Shown: positions 1 through 6,947, counted from the first letter of the stretch. The stretch: DNA of 20,168 nucleotides from Mycoplasma sp. CAG:956 (GCA_000433475.1 HF993084.1:1-20168), one strand, 5' to 3'. The notes: generated by a model not told the origin, from the sequence alone. Numbers and translations: made by a program.

Positions 1-238
1 GTTTTTTTATAACCTGAGTATAATTTATATTCATAATATTCCAATCCCTTACTATTACTATTTTTACAACACAATTATATCTTATATTTTTTAAAATTAC
101 CATATTATTTTAAAATTTAGTCTATTTCTTAATTTATTTAATTTTTAAAATATTTACTATATAAATAAGGAAAATATTCTATAAACTTATTATATTTTAT
201 AGATATATAGACTACATTATATCCTAAATTTTAACAAG

Positions 239-255
239 TAGTTTTATTAAAACTA
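239..255. repeat. 17-bp palindrome upstream of the rubrerythrin promoter
   Basis: TAGTTTT-ATT-AAAACTA is a perfect 7-3-7 inverted repeat ending 13 bases before the -35 hexamer of the rubrerythrin promoter. Its size and symmetry suit a dimeric repressor or activator site. It does not match the PerR consensus closely, so the regulator is unknown. In such AT-rich DNA a chance palindrome is possible. Confidence 0.35.
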
Positions 256-268
256 GTGTAAAAATTGC

Positions 269-296
269 TTGCAAATAAACTTATAAATGCTATACT
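269..296 (+). promoter_or_regulatory. Sigma-A promoter of rubrerythrin gene (extended -10)
   Basis: A TTGCAA -35 (269-274) lies 16 bases from a TATACT -10 (291-296). The -10 is preceded by TGC, making it an extended -10. Transcription would start near 303, about 37 bases before the ATG. The rest of the 1-339 region is AT-rich with no coding sequence I can support. Confidence 0.7.
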
Positions 297-304
297 AAAT
301 ATTG

Positions 305-320
305 AAATCCTTTAGGATTT
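305..320. repeat. Inverted repeat at the rubrerythrin transcription start
   Basis: AAATCCT-TT-AGGATTT is a perfect 7-bp inverted repeat directly after the -10 and over the predicted start of transcription. It ends just before the ribosome binding site (AGGAAGG, 321-327). Its position suits an operator. It could also form a small hairpin at the very 5' end of the mRNA that affects stability. Confidence 0.4.
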
Positions 321-339
321 AGGAAGGAAATGAAATTAT

Positions 340-879
340 ATGGAATTAAAAGGAAGCAAAACAGAACAAAACTTACTTACAGCATTTGCAGGAGAATCAC
401 AAGCAAGAAATAAATATACTTTCTATGCTTCTAAAGCTAGAAAAGATGGTTATGAACAATACGCAGAAATCTTTGAAGAAACTGCTAATAACGAAAAAGA
501 ACATGCTAAATTGTGGTTTAAAGAATTGCATGATGGCAAGATTCCTACTACATTAGAAAATTTGGAAGATGCTGCTAATGGCGAAAATTATGAATGGACT
601 GATATGTACCAAGAATTTGCTAAAACAGCTCGTGAAGAAGGTTTCCTAGAATTAGCTAAAAAATTTGAGGCTGTTGGGGAAATTGAACGTCATCATGAGG
701 AAAGATATCGTAAGCTTATTAGTAATATCGAAGGTGGAGTAGTTTTCTCAAGTGATGATGATAGAATTTGGCAATGTCGTAACTGTGGTCATATTGTTAT
801 TGGTAAATATGCTCCAGAAGTTTGTCCAGTATGTAATCATCCACAAAGTTTCTTTGAAATTAAGAAAGAAAATTATTAG
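340..879 (+). CDS. rbr: Rubrerythrin
   Basis: This is a 179-residue classic rubrerythrin, a cytoplasmic non-haem di-iron peroxidase that reduces hydrogen peroxide in anaerobes. The N-terminal four-helix ferritin-like domain (about 1-135) carries the expected carboxylate and His ligands: E19, the E52-x-x-H55 motif, the E99/E100 region and E116-x-x-H119. The C-terminal rubredoxin-like domain has CxxC pairs at C146/C149 and C162/C165 for an Fe(SCys)4 centre. Length and domain order are normal. The start is supported by AGGAAGG 12 bases upstream. It has its own strong promoter flanked by two palindromes and is followed by a hairpin terminator. Its presence suggests an anaerobe that meets occasional oxygen or peroxide. 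Confidence 0.96.
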   Translation: MELKGSKTEQNLLTAFAGESQARNKYTFYASKARKDGYEQYAEIFEETANNEKEHAKLWFKELHDGKIPTTLENLEDAANGENYEWTDMYQEFAKTAREEGFLELAKKFEAVGEIERHHEERYRKLISNIEGGVVFSSDDDRIWQCRNCGHIVIGKYAPEVCPVCNHPQSFFEIKKENY

Positions 880-891
880 TATTTTAAAATT

Positions 892-915
892 AACAGGATT
901 ATCCCTGTTTTTTTT
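892..915 (+). terminator. Rho-independent terminator after rubrerythrin
   Basis: The stem AACAGG / CCTGTT with a 6-base loop runs straight into eight T residues, 12 bases after the rubrerythrin stop. Confidence 0.85.
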
Positions 916-964
916 ATTTATAATTTATATCTTTAAAACATAAAATTACTTGGAGGAGATGTAA

Positions 965-1453
965 ATGAATAAAAAATATAATTTTTATAATGTATTATTT
1001 ATATTTATTTTAGGAACGTTACTACATTTTACTTATAATTGGTCAAATAATAATTTTATTGTTGGTCTTTTTAGTTCTACTAACGAATCTATTTTTTCAC
1101 ATACTAAATTACTTATTTTACCTACTTTTATTTTCTATATATTATTTTATAAAAAAAATAAAGTTATATTAAATAAAAATAAGTTTTTTAGTAGTATGAT
1201 TATCCAATTAATAAGCAGTATCTTAAGTATGATTTTAATTTACTATACAGCAAGATTTGGATTTAATATAGAAAGTCTTTGGTTTGATATATTCTTATTT
1301 TTCTTAAGTATTGTTATTGGTTTAACTTTGAGTATTCATTATTATAAATATAGTAAAAAAAGTATTAATTATAAAATATGGAGTTTGATTATTATTGGTT
1401 TAATGATTATTTTTACAATCAATCCTTTAAATTTTCCCTTTTTTATATTTTAA
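965..1453 (+). CDS. DUF6512-like integral membrane protein
   Basis: A 162-residue, very hydrophobic protein with about five membrane segments (near 7-24, 47-62, 76-97, 106-126 and 137-154). The stretch LLHFTYNW followed by VGLFSSTNES and a nearby HTKLL (residues 19-50) resembles the signature of the DUF6512 family of uncharacterised Bacillota membrane proteins. The end TINPLNFPFF corresponds to a family ending I recall as YPPHIPLF. The conserved H21, W26, E41 and H46 lie near the membrane face and could form a polar site, but no function is known. The start follows GGAGGAG at 952-958. I found no convincing promoter after the preceding terminator, so it may depend on read-through. A bidirectional hairpin ends it. 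Confidence 0.75.
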   Translation: MNKKYNFYNVLFIFILGTLLHFTYNWSNNNFIVGLFSSTNESIFSHTKLLILPTFIFYILFYKKNKVILNKNKFFSSMIIQLISSILSMILIYYTARFGFNIESLWFDIFLFFLSIVIGLTLSIHYYKYSKKSINYKIWSLIIIGLMIIFTINPLNFPFFIF

Positions 1454-1485
1454 AAAAACTAGGTTGCCCTAGTCTTCTTTTTTTT
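1452..1485. terminator. Bidirectional terminator between convergent genes
   Basis: The stem ACTAGG / CCTAGT (1458-1463 and 1468-1473) with loop TTGC has an A-run before it and a T-rich run after it. It can therefore end both the upstream plus-strand gene and the minus-strand YtxH gene. The TAG stop of the YtxH gene (1471-1469) lies within the stem. Confidence 0.8.
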
Positions 1486-1873
1486 CTAATTTGTTTATGC
1501 AAGCATTAGTAACTTCGATTGCTTTAAGTCTTAAGGATTCAACAGCATCTTCTAAAACTGGAGTACCTTTTTCTTTAACATAATCAACTAAGTCAGCCAT
1601 AGAACGTTCAATTTCTTTAGCTTTCTTTTTAGCAATTTTAGCTACCTTTTCCATGCTTAAGTCATCTAATTCTTTTTTGATTTTTTTGATATTTTTGTCA
1701 ACATATTTTTTAACATCATCAGCATCAATATCTTTTACTTTGTTCATAAAATCATCAAATGCTTTTTTTAAATCATCTCTGGTTTCTTTTCCAGATTTAG
1801 GAGCAAGTAATACTCCAAGAGCAGCACCAGCGGCAATACCACCAACTAAAGTTGCAACAGTTTTCTTTTTCAT
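1469..1873 (-). CDS. YtxH domain protein
   Basis: A 134-residue protein with one N-terminal glycine/alanine-rich membrane segment (about 5-25) followed by LLAPKSGKETR, the hallmark of the YtxH family. The rest is a charged, Lys/Glu-rich helical tail (about 32-134), probably coiled coil. Family members are small stress-associated envelope proteins in Bacillota, and no enzymatic role is known. The ribosome binding site AGAGG lies just upstream, and a TATAAT -10 (1910-1905, minus strand) without a clear -35 lies about 32 bases before the ATG. The phosphoesterase gene lies 106 bases upstream on the same strand with no terminator between them, so partial co-transcription is possible. Confidence 0.85.
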   Translation of the reverse strand: MKKKTVATLVGGIAAGAALGVLLAPKSGKETRDDLKKAFDDFMNKVKDIDADDVKKYVDKNIKKIKKELDDLSMEKVAKIAKKKAKEIERSMADLVDYVKEKGTPVLEDAVESLRLKAIEVTNACINKLEKKED

Positions 1874-1954
1874 TATATATCCTCTTTTCTATTAATATAA
1901 TTTAATTATACTATATTTTCTTTTTTAGTATATGAATTTTGTGTGAATTTATAC

Positions 1955-1968
1955 ATTTACATGTAAAT
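1955..1968. repeat. 14-bp perfect palindrome upstream of the YtxH gene
   Basis: ATTTACATGTAAAT is a gapless palindrome about 45 bases upstream of the possible -10 of the YtxH gene and 12 bases past the phosphoesterase stop. It lacks a T-run, so it is unlikely to be a terminator. It could be a regulator site. Confidence 0.3.
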
Positions 1969-1979
1969 AGTCTAAAATT

Positions 1980-2714
1980 TTAAAGATGAAATATTTGATA
2001 TTGATAAGCACTTATTTCTTTTGTACCATTTAATAAATTTTTTTGATAAGGGTTATGAATATGACCATGAATATGATAAGGAACTCTATTTTTATATAAA
2101 TAGTAAGTTATCCCAAATAAACCTTGATGAGCAGGATCATTACTACTTAAATTGTTAAAACCAGTATCATGACTAACTAAAATATCAGCTTCTTCTTTGG
2201 AATTTAAAAATTCAATACTTTCTTTTTGGGAAAAAGATGGAAATTTACTAGGTTTATAACGAAAACTACCCATTATGCCAAGAATTTTAATTCCTTTTAT
2301 AGTTATTATTTTACCATTTAAATCATTTAAACCATACTCATTAATATAGTTAGTATCATGATTTCCCAGTAAGGCATATATCTTATCTTTAGAGACATAT
2401 TTTAAAATAATTGGTATATCAAGATACCCAAAATCACCAAGTAAGAGGCATATATCATAATTATTATTAGTTAATATAAAGTTTTTAAATTCTTTTTCAT
2501 TTAAAGTATTATGAGTATCGCTAATTACTAAAATACTAATATTATTATTTAAAATACGGGCATTACCATATATTTTATAAAGAAGTGGTTCTTGATTAGC
2601 ATAACTAGATTCATAACCATATTGGTTTATTTCATTAATATTTATTAAGTTATTATAATAAGTTTCTTTAGAAATAATATTTTCTTTTTTCTTAAATAAG
2701 CTAAATAGATGCAT
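1980..2714 (-). CDS. Calcineurin-like metallophosphoesterase
   Basis: A 244-residue cytoplasmic protein with every motif of the binuclear metallophosphoesterase fold: ISDTH (D66, H68), GDFG (D94), GNHD (N118, H119), SHDTG (H182) and GHIH (H218, H220). Such enzymes hydrolyse phosphate mono- or diesters using Mn, Fe or Zn; the substrate cannot be read from the sequence. The N-terminal 55 or so residues precede the catalytic fold and have no recognisable motif. The ATG overlaps the stop of a short upstream frame (TAATG), which suggests translational coupling. An AAGGAT sequence about 12 bases upstream could also serve as binding site. No terminator is visible before the YtxH gene. Confidence 0.85.
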   Translation of the reverse strand: MHLFSLFKKKENIISKETYYNNLININEINQYGYESSYANQEPLLYKIYGNARILNNNISILVISDTHNTLNEKEFKNFILTNNNYDICLLLGDFGYLDIPIILKYVSKDKIYALLGNHDTNYINEYGLNDLNGKIITIKGIKILGIMGSFRYKPSKFPSFSQKESIEFLNSKEEADILVSHDTGFNNLSSNDPAHQGLFGITYYLYKNRVPYHIHGHIHNPYQKNLLNGTKEISAYQYQIFHL

Positions 2715-2797
2715 TATTTTTGGGTATCCTTATCTTGTAAATCACATAAATATATGTATACTTCAATAGAACTAAGGCTTTTATTTTCTTCGTTCAT
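2714..2797 (-). CDS. Possible 27-residue leader peptide (unrecognised)
   Basis: A short frame begins MNEENKSLSS and ends QDKDTQK. Its TAA shares an A with the phosphoesterase ATG (TAATG), the typical geometry of translational re-initiation. An AGGA lies 6 bases before its start. I recognise no family. It may be a real small protein, a coupling device for the phosphoesterase, or chance. Confidence 0.35.
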   Translation of the reverse strand: MNEENKSLSSIEVYIYLCDLQDKDTQK

Positions 2798-2853
2798 AAT
2801 TAGTCCTAACTATTTATATAGTCTTACCTTTCTTACTATTATTATCAAGTTAT

Positions 2854-2882
2854 ATTGTATCAAAATATTTATCTTTTGTCTT
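2854..2882 (-). promoter_or_regulatory. Possible promoter of phosphoesterase transcript
   Basis: On the minus strand AAGACA lies 17 bases from TACAAT. This would start transcription about 50 bases before the short upstream frame. The -35 matches the consensus at only four of six positions. This promoter and the plus-strand promoter at 2967-2995 share the 2798-3019 intergenic region, where I see nothing else. Confidence 0.4.
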
Positions 2883-2966
2883 CTTTATTAAACACAATTA
2901 TAAACTTATTAAAATTTTTTTACTATTCTTTTTTAGCTTGGAAGCAAGAATATTCTTAATCATTAA

Positions 2967-2995
2967 TTTACACATTAAAAGAGAAATGCTATAAT
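2967..2995 (+). promoter_or_regulatory. Sigma-A promoter of three-gene operon
   Basis: TTTACA (2967-2972), a 17-base spacer and TATAAT (2990-2995) with an extended TGC element give a near-consensus promoter. Transcription would begin about 18 bases before the ATG at 3020. Confidence 0.8.
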
Positions 2996-3019
2996 GAATA
3001 TGTTGAAAGGAATAATGCT

Positions 3020-3616
3020 ATGCGATACGTTTTAAATTTCTTTGGTCATTTACATACCATTAATAAGCACCGATTAAAAGTATTTATTCTGTGTTGTAAG
3101 GCTGGAATTCCAGTGCAAGGATTGCTCCATGATTTATCTAAGTATAGTCCAACGGAATTTTTTGAAGGGGTTAAATATTATGCTAAAGGTAAATATTCAC
3201 CTATTCTTAACGCAAAAAAAGATCAAGGATATTCTAAGGCTTGGTTACATCATAAAGGACGTAATAAACATCACCATGAATATTGGTTTGATTATGCTGC
3301 ACCCTTAAAGGCTCCGGTTATTCCTTATAAATACGCAGTAGAAATGATTTGTGATATGATAGCAGCCTCGAAAAATTATCAAGGTAAGAAGTATACAGAT
3401 ATGGCGGCTTATTACTATTGGAACAAAGTTCGTGATAACTGTATGGTTAATAGAAAAATTCAAGGTTTTATGACAGAAGTCTTTGAAACATTAGGAGCAA
3501 ATGGAGAAAAATATACTATTAATCCTAAATATTTAAGAAGTGTTTATGATAAATATACGAAGAAAAAAGAAAAGGAAGATAAAAATGAAGAAAATAGCGA
3601 AAAAAATCGGAACTGA
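3020..3616 (+). CDS. DUF5662-like protein
   Basis: A 198-residue soluble protein with a His-rich core: HLHTINKH (10-17), LLHDLSKYSPTEF (35-47), AWLHHKGRNKHH (74-85), and an E108/D112 pair. The LHDLSK and HHKGRNKHH motifs match my recollection of the DUF5662 family of Bacillota and phages. The spacing of His and Asp residues suggests a metal site of the HD-hydrolase kind, but that is inference. The C-terminus is Lys/Glu-rich and probably disordered. The start follows AAAGGA. It is first in an operon, and its last 32 bases overlap the next gene. It ends in TGA, one of two TGA stops in the window. Confidence 0.78.
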   Translation: MRYVLNFFGHLHTINKHRLKVFILCCKAGIPVQGLLHDLSKYSPTEFFEGVKYYAKGKYSPILNAKKDQGYSKAWLHHKGRNKHHHEYWFDYAAPLKAPVIPYKYAVEMICDMIAASKNYQGKKYTDMAAYYYWNKVRDNCMVNRKIQGFMTEVFETLGANGEKYTINPKYLRSVYDKYTKKKEKEDKNEENSEKNRN

Positions 3617-4505
3617 TACAATTTATTGTGGAAGTAATAATTTTGCTGGTAGTATTATGGATTATCACTTTTTAATAAAGTATGATAGTCAATCAAGTGT
3701 TTATACATTAAGTTTCAGTGTAGAATTAGACAATGATATTACTAAATTAAATAATAATATTAAAAAAGAAATTAAGGATGCTATTGTAAGTTATAATAAT
3801 AAGAATCTTAATATAGTTGGTTCAGTTACTGATAAAAAATATTTACCTGAAATTATTAATCCTTTATTAGAAATTATTGGAAAGTATTTAAAAGATAATA
3901 ATGCTTTAGAGGTTTGTAGACATTGTAAAGAAGTTAAAAAAACTTTTCTAGTAGATAATGACTCAGAGATTAGTTTTTATTGTAATGATTGTTATAAAGT
4001 TGTTAAGAAAGCTGCTAATTATAAGAAAGAAAAGTATAATAAATCAAAAGAGAATATTTTATTAGGAATTATTGGGGCAATAATTGGCACTATTCCGGGA
4101 ATTATTTTATGGATTTTATTTGGTTTTATTGGTATCGAACCTGGTATTGCCGGGATTGCCATTACTATGGGTTCAGCCGTATTTTATAAAAAGTTTGCTC
4201 ATAATATTAAAATTCCAGGAATTATTATATCGACAGTTGTGGGTTTATTTATGGTTTTAGTGGCTCATGAGATTAATTGTGCTATCTATATTTATAATTT
4301 ATATAAAACAGATTATATGATTAAATTAATTGATGCCTATAAAGCTATTCCTTATTATTTAAATACAGTTAAAGAGTTCCATAAAATATTTAATAACGGT
4401 CTTCTTACTGGTTATCTATTATCTATTATTGGGGTATTTACTTCTTATAGTTTACAAAGACAAAACGTAAATACTTACGAAATTAGAAAGATAGGTGAAA
4501 AATAA
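3585..4505 (+). CDS. Zinc-ribbon membrane protein of unknown function
   Basis: A 306-residue protein I do not recognise. An N-terminal soluble domain (about 1-105) is followed by a likely zinc ribbon with CRHC (C111, C114) and CNDC (C133, C136), a basic stretch, and about four membrane segments (near 157-180, 185-203, 209-231 and 273-290). The first two membrane segments are Gly/Ile/Pro-rich. The ATG at 3585 is preferred over an in-frame ATG at 3540 because AAAGGAAG lies 6 bases upstream of it and the extra N-terminus would be purely basic. It overlaps the upstream gene by 32 bases and the lipoprotein gene by one (TAATG), so the three are co-translated. Confidence 0.75.
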   Translation: MKKIAKKIGTDTIYCGSNNFAGSIMDYHFLIKYDSQSSVYTLSFSVELDNDITKLNNNIKKEIKDAIVSYNNKNLNIVGSVTDKKYLPEIINPLLEIIGKYLKDNNALEVCRHCKEVKKTFLVDNDSEISFYCNDCYKVVKKAANYKKEKYNKSKENILLGIIGAIIGTIPGIILWILFGFIGIEPGIAGIAITMGSAVFYKKFAHNIKIPGIIISTVVGLFMVLVAHEINCAIYIYNLYKTDYMIKLIDAYKAIPYYLNTVKEFHKIFNNGLLTGYLLSIIGVFTSYSLQRQNVNTYEIRKIGEK

Positions 4506-5005
4506 TGAAGAAAAGTATTGGTAAAATTAGCTTAATTTTTATGGGAGTTTTAATGCTTAGTGGTTGTTCTCTTCCCTTACAAAGTAGCAATTATCCAGCT
4601 TGGAAAACTAAAAATTTAATTACTGATAATAATTCTGGTAGTGGCTTTATGGGATTGTATGTTGGGGATACAGCTCATGTTACTGATTTTGATATAACTG
4701 TTGGAAGTTATGAAGAAGTTGATGATAAATTAAATATTGTAGTTAAAGTTAAAAATATTACTGATGCCAAAAAAAATATTAGTAATAAAGATTTTCCTTT
4801 AATGTGGAATTTAGATAAAGATAAATCATCTTATACCTATGCAATTGATGATAATAAAAAATATACTGTTAATAGTAATGAAGAAATAGTTTTAAATATT
4901 TCTTATGAACTTAAAAGTAATATGAAGAAACCGCTTGCTATTTATTATGGTGAAGTATATGAGGATAAAACGGATGGAAATTCTTATTACTTCTATATTA
5001 AATAA
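4505..5005 (+). CDS. Putative lipoprotein with DUF4352-like domain
   Basis: A 166-residue exported lipoprotein. The signal peptide has a Lys-rich start, a hydrophobic core and the lipobox LSGC with C21 as the lipidated residue. The mature part contains VGDTAHVTDFDITV and a KLNIVVKVKNITD strand pattern (about 52-92), resembling the immunoglobulin-like DUF4352 fold found in many Gram-positive lipoproteins. That assignment is tentative. It would sit on the outer face of the membrane, next to the operon's zinc-ribbon membrane protein. The start overlaps the previous stop (TAATG), with AGGTGA as binding site, and a strong hairpin ends the operon 10 bases after the stop. Confidence 0.8.
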   Translation: MKKSIGKISLIFMGVLMLSGCSLPLQSSNYPAWKTKNLITDNNSGSGFMGLYVGDTAHVTDFDITVGSYEEVDDKLNIVVKVKNITDAKKNISNKDFPLMWNLDKDKSSYTYAIDDNKKYTVNSNEEIVLNISYELKSNMKKPLAIYYGEVYEDKTDGNSYYFYIK

Positions 5006-5014
5006 AATTAAAAT

Positions 5015-5047
5015 AAAGATTACATTTTATACTGATGTAGTCTTTTT
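5015..5047 (+). terminator. Terminator of the three-gene operon
   Basis: An 11-bp stem (5015-5025 with 5035-5045, one G-U pair) with a 9-base loop ends in a T-run. Confidence 0.85.
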
Positions 5048-5060
5048 AATTTGGTTAGTA

Positions 5061-5089
5061 TTGCAATTATAATTAGTTTTTGATATTAT
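5061..5089 (+). promoter_or_regulatory. Sigma-A promoter of HTH-like gene
   Basis: TTGCAA (5061-5066), a 17-base spacer and TATTAT (5084-5089). The transcript would start near 5096, 40 bases before the ATG. Confidence 0.65.
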
Positions 5090-5136
5090 TTTTAGTACTT
5101 AGATATCTTTATATGGATTAAAAAGGAGGTATCATT

Positions 5137-5508
5137 ATGGATGATACGGATTTAAAAAGATATCTAAGTGAAAGAAAAACTTCTAGTTTTAAGGAAACTT
5201 TATTTAGTTTAATTACTAAGTATAAGCTTACTGATGTAGAAGTTTATAAAATGGCAGCACTAGATAGAAAGTTATTTTCCAAGATTCGTTGCAATGGGGA
5301 TTATGTGCCAAAGAAAAGTAATGTCATAAAGTTAGGACTTGCTCTTAATTTAGATAAAACAGAATTTGATACGTTACTCAAAAGTGCTGGTTACTCTTTA
5401 AGTAGTAGTAGCTTTGATAGTATTATAGCTTATTGTTTCGATAATAAAGTTTATGATACTAATTTGGTTAATAATTATCTTTATAGTTACTGCGAGACCA
5501 CTTTGTAG
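5137..5508 (+). CDS. Small HTH-like protein
   Basis: A 123-residue protein. Residues 18-75 look like a divergent lambda-repressor-type helix-turn-helix, with LTDVEVYKMAALDRKLFSKIR at its core (positions 31-51). A second helical part (about 76-120) has the motif LLKSAGYSLSSSS. I recall this region as a C-terminal segment of larger Bacillota proteins, some with macro or phosphatase-type domains; here it stands alone. A regulatory or protein-binding role is inference. AAAAGGAGG lies 7 bases before the start. The TAG stop lies inside the terminator hairpin. Its own promoter and terminator make it a single-gene unit. Confidence 0.75.
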   Translation: MDDTDLKRYLSERKTSSFKETLFSLITKYKLTDVEVYKMAALDRKLFSKIRCNGDYVPKKSNVIKLGLALNLDKTEFDTLLKSAGYSLSSSSFDSIIAYCFDNKVYDTNLVNNYLYSYCETTL

Positions 5509-5519
5509 TGGCCTTTTTT
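5498..5519 (+). terminator. Terminator overlapping the HTH-like gene stop
   Basis: The stem CCACT / AGTGG with loop TTGT, followed by CC and six T residues. The loop and 3' arm contain the TAG stop codon (5506-5508). Confidence 0.8.
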
Positions 5520-5640
5520 GTTTTATAATGTTAAATATTATTAGAATTTTAAGATATTTATGAAATTTTAAAGTATAGAAAAAAATTATTAAAGCAAATA
5601 ATTTTATGCAAAGAATAAAAAAAATCCAAAAAATGTATTT

Positions 5641-5657
5641 GTCGCTTTTAAAGCGAC
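5641..5657. repeat. 17-bp palindrome upstream of the DIP1984-like gene
   Basis: GTCGCTTT-T-AAAGCGAC is a perfect 8-1-8 inverted repeat and the most GC-rich spot in a very AT-rich intergenic stretch (5509-5712). It ends 55 bases before the ATG and would overlap a loose promoter match (TTGTCG 5639-5644, TATATT 5664-5669, spacer 19). No T-run follows at once, so an operator or leader hairpin is likelier than a terminator. Confidence 0.45.
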
Positions 5658-5712
5658 CACTTTTATATTTTTTTATGATATAGTTAAGCAGAAATGAAAG
5701 GAATGATTATAT

Positions 5713-6213
5713 ATGAAACTAAATCTTACTACTTTAATGAGTAAAATTAATGAAGAGGAGGAAAATCTAAATAATTTAATGTCTAATATTCGTTTGCATA
5801 TTTTTAGTACTTCTATTAAAGAACTTGATGGTTCTGAGACTATACTAGAAGATTATAAAAGTGATTTAACAGAAGAATTAAAAAATTTGGAAGAAACATA
5901 TGAACTATTAACTAAACTTAAAAAATTACAATTTGAAAAGAATAATTCTTATAAGCTAGATGATGGTCGTACTATTCAACAAGCCATTTCAGATAATAAC
6001 TATTTAAGAAAACTTAAAAATTTTTATAGTTCAATTGTAAATAATAGATCAACTAAGACTAGAATTACCGAAGTTAATAATTCTTACTTTGAGTGTCATA
6101 ATTTAAATTATGATTCTAAAGATATTCAAAAACGTATAGATGAAATTACCAAAGAAATAGAAGCAACTGATTTTGAAATATCGAAGTTAAATTCAATTGA
6201 ATTTGAAATTTAA
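5713..6213 (+). CDS. DIP1984-family-like coiled-coil protein
   Basis: A 166-residue, fully helical, charged cytoplasmic protein. The pattern of a long N-terminal coiled coil, then KLDDGRTIQQAI (81-92), then a C-terminal DIQKRIDEITKEIEATDFEI-type helix matches my recollection of the DIP1984 (septicolysin-named, DUF6847) family: LEDGRTI, then LQK.ID.L.KEYRELDT.IQ. The family's true function is unclear; the septicolysin name is not evidence of toxicity. The binding site AAAGGA lies about 11 bases before the ATG. The typical C-terminal NW-TTEL ending is replaced by LNSIEFEI. The call is moderate. Confidence 0.65.
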   Translation: MKLNLTTLMSKINEEEENLNNLMSNIRLHIFSTSIKELDGSETILEDYKSDLTEELKNLEETYELLTKLKKLQFEKNNSYKLDDGRTIQQAISDNNYLRKLKNFYSSIVNNRSTKTRITEVNNSYFECHNLNYDSKDIQKRIDEITKEIEATDFEISKLNSIEFEI

Positions 6214-6215
6214 TT

Positions 6216-6280
6216 TTAGGGTCTTAACAATTGAGTTTAAGTTAAATTAAAATATGTTTTTAAGCCCTAATCTTGTTTTT
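6216..6280 (+). terminator. Probable terminator with long loop
   Basis: TTAGGGTCTTAA (6216-6227) pairs with TTAAGCCCTAA (6260-6270) with one bulge. A roughly 32-base AT-rich loop lies between, and a T-rich run follows. The rest of the 6214-6470 gap shows nothing else recognisable. Confidence 0.6.
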
Positions 6281-6428
6281 CCTATTGTTTTTTTAATAAA
6301 AAGTTAATTACTATTTATAACTTATATTTGATTTTTTATATTACCACTAATTATTTACATTTTATCCTTCAATTATAAGAAGAAAAATTATTTGGATGGT
6401 TTGATTATAAAAAGGGAAAAACGAGAAA

Positions 6429-6470
6429 AAGAACCATTTAGTAAATGGACTAGATGGTTCTTAATTTTTT
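6429..6470. terminator. Strong bidirectional terminator
   Basis: A 14-bp stem (6429-6442 with 6449-6462, one G-T pair) encloses loop AAATGG, with A-rich sequence before and T-rich sequence after. It ends the signal peptidase gene on the minus strand and can block read-through from the plus strand. Confidence 0.85.
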
Positions 6471-6947
6471 CTAAGATAATTTACCAATTTTATTGAATGG
6501 AAAAATTCTGAAATTAGCAATACCAGTTATATCACTTTTTTTAACAGGACCGAAGTATCTACTATCCAGAGAATCTTCCCTATTGTCTCCAATTAGAAAG
6601 TACTCGTCATCACCTAAAATTGTTTGGGGAAAATCAAAGGAAGTTCCATATCCGTAATTAGATACCTCTTCATTATTGACATAGATAATACCGCTGACAC
6701 ATTTGATTTTATCACCAGGAATTGCCATAACACGTTTAATTAATTTATCATTATTATGATTAGCAACTACGATATCATAGCGATTAATTTTGTTGGTAAT
6801 GCGTAAAATTAGTATATCATTTGTATGTAGAGTTTCTTGCATAGAAGGTCCATTAACAATTACTGGAGTTGCAATAAAAGTTCTAATTAAAATGACAGCA
6901 ACAAAAATTATAATGTAAGGTAATATCTCTTTTATTTTTTCTTTCAT
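6471..6947 (-). CDS. lepB: Type I signal peptidase
   Basis: A 158-residue membrane-bound serine protease that removes signal peptides outside the membrane. It has one N-terminal membrane segment (about 8-24), the catalytic Ser in NGPSMQ (S35), the catalytic Lys in KRVMAIPGD (K71), and box E, GDNREDSLDSRYFGPV. This is the short Gram-positive (SipS) form. I chose ATG 6947; an in-frame GTG at 6956 would add three residues. Neither start has a Shine-Dalgarno sequence. A TATAAT at 6969-6964 would give a leader of about ten bases, so the gene may be near-leaderless. It lies downstream of the TagO-like gene, separated by a likely terminator. Confidence 0.95.
   Translation of the reverse strand: MKEKIKEILPYIIIFVAVILIRTFIATPVIVNGPSMQETLHTNDILILRITNKINRYDIVVANHNNDKLIKRVMAIPGDKIKCVSGIIYVNNEEVSNYGYGTSFDFPQTILGDDEYFLIGDNREDSLDSRYFGPVKKSDITGIANFRIFPFNKIGKLS

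Noticed and set aside
752..943. A 63-residue frame inside the end of the rubrerythrin gene
   Set aside because: It overlaps the rubredoxin domain in another frame, runs through the terminator and has no binding site.
1955..1968. The ATTTACATGTAAAT palindrome as a terminator for the phosphoesterase
   Set aside because: It has no loop and no T-run; I keep it only as a possible protein-binding site.
2709..2891. A 60-residue plus-strand frame in the phosphoesterase upstream region
   Set aside because: It has no binding site and runs opposite the more plausible leader frame and promoter.
3614..3616. TGA read as Trp (Mollicutes code)
   Set aside because: TGA ends two genes at natural positions and all other genes stay intact under the standard code.
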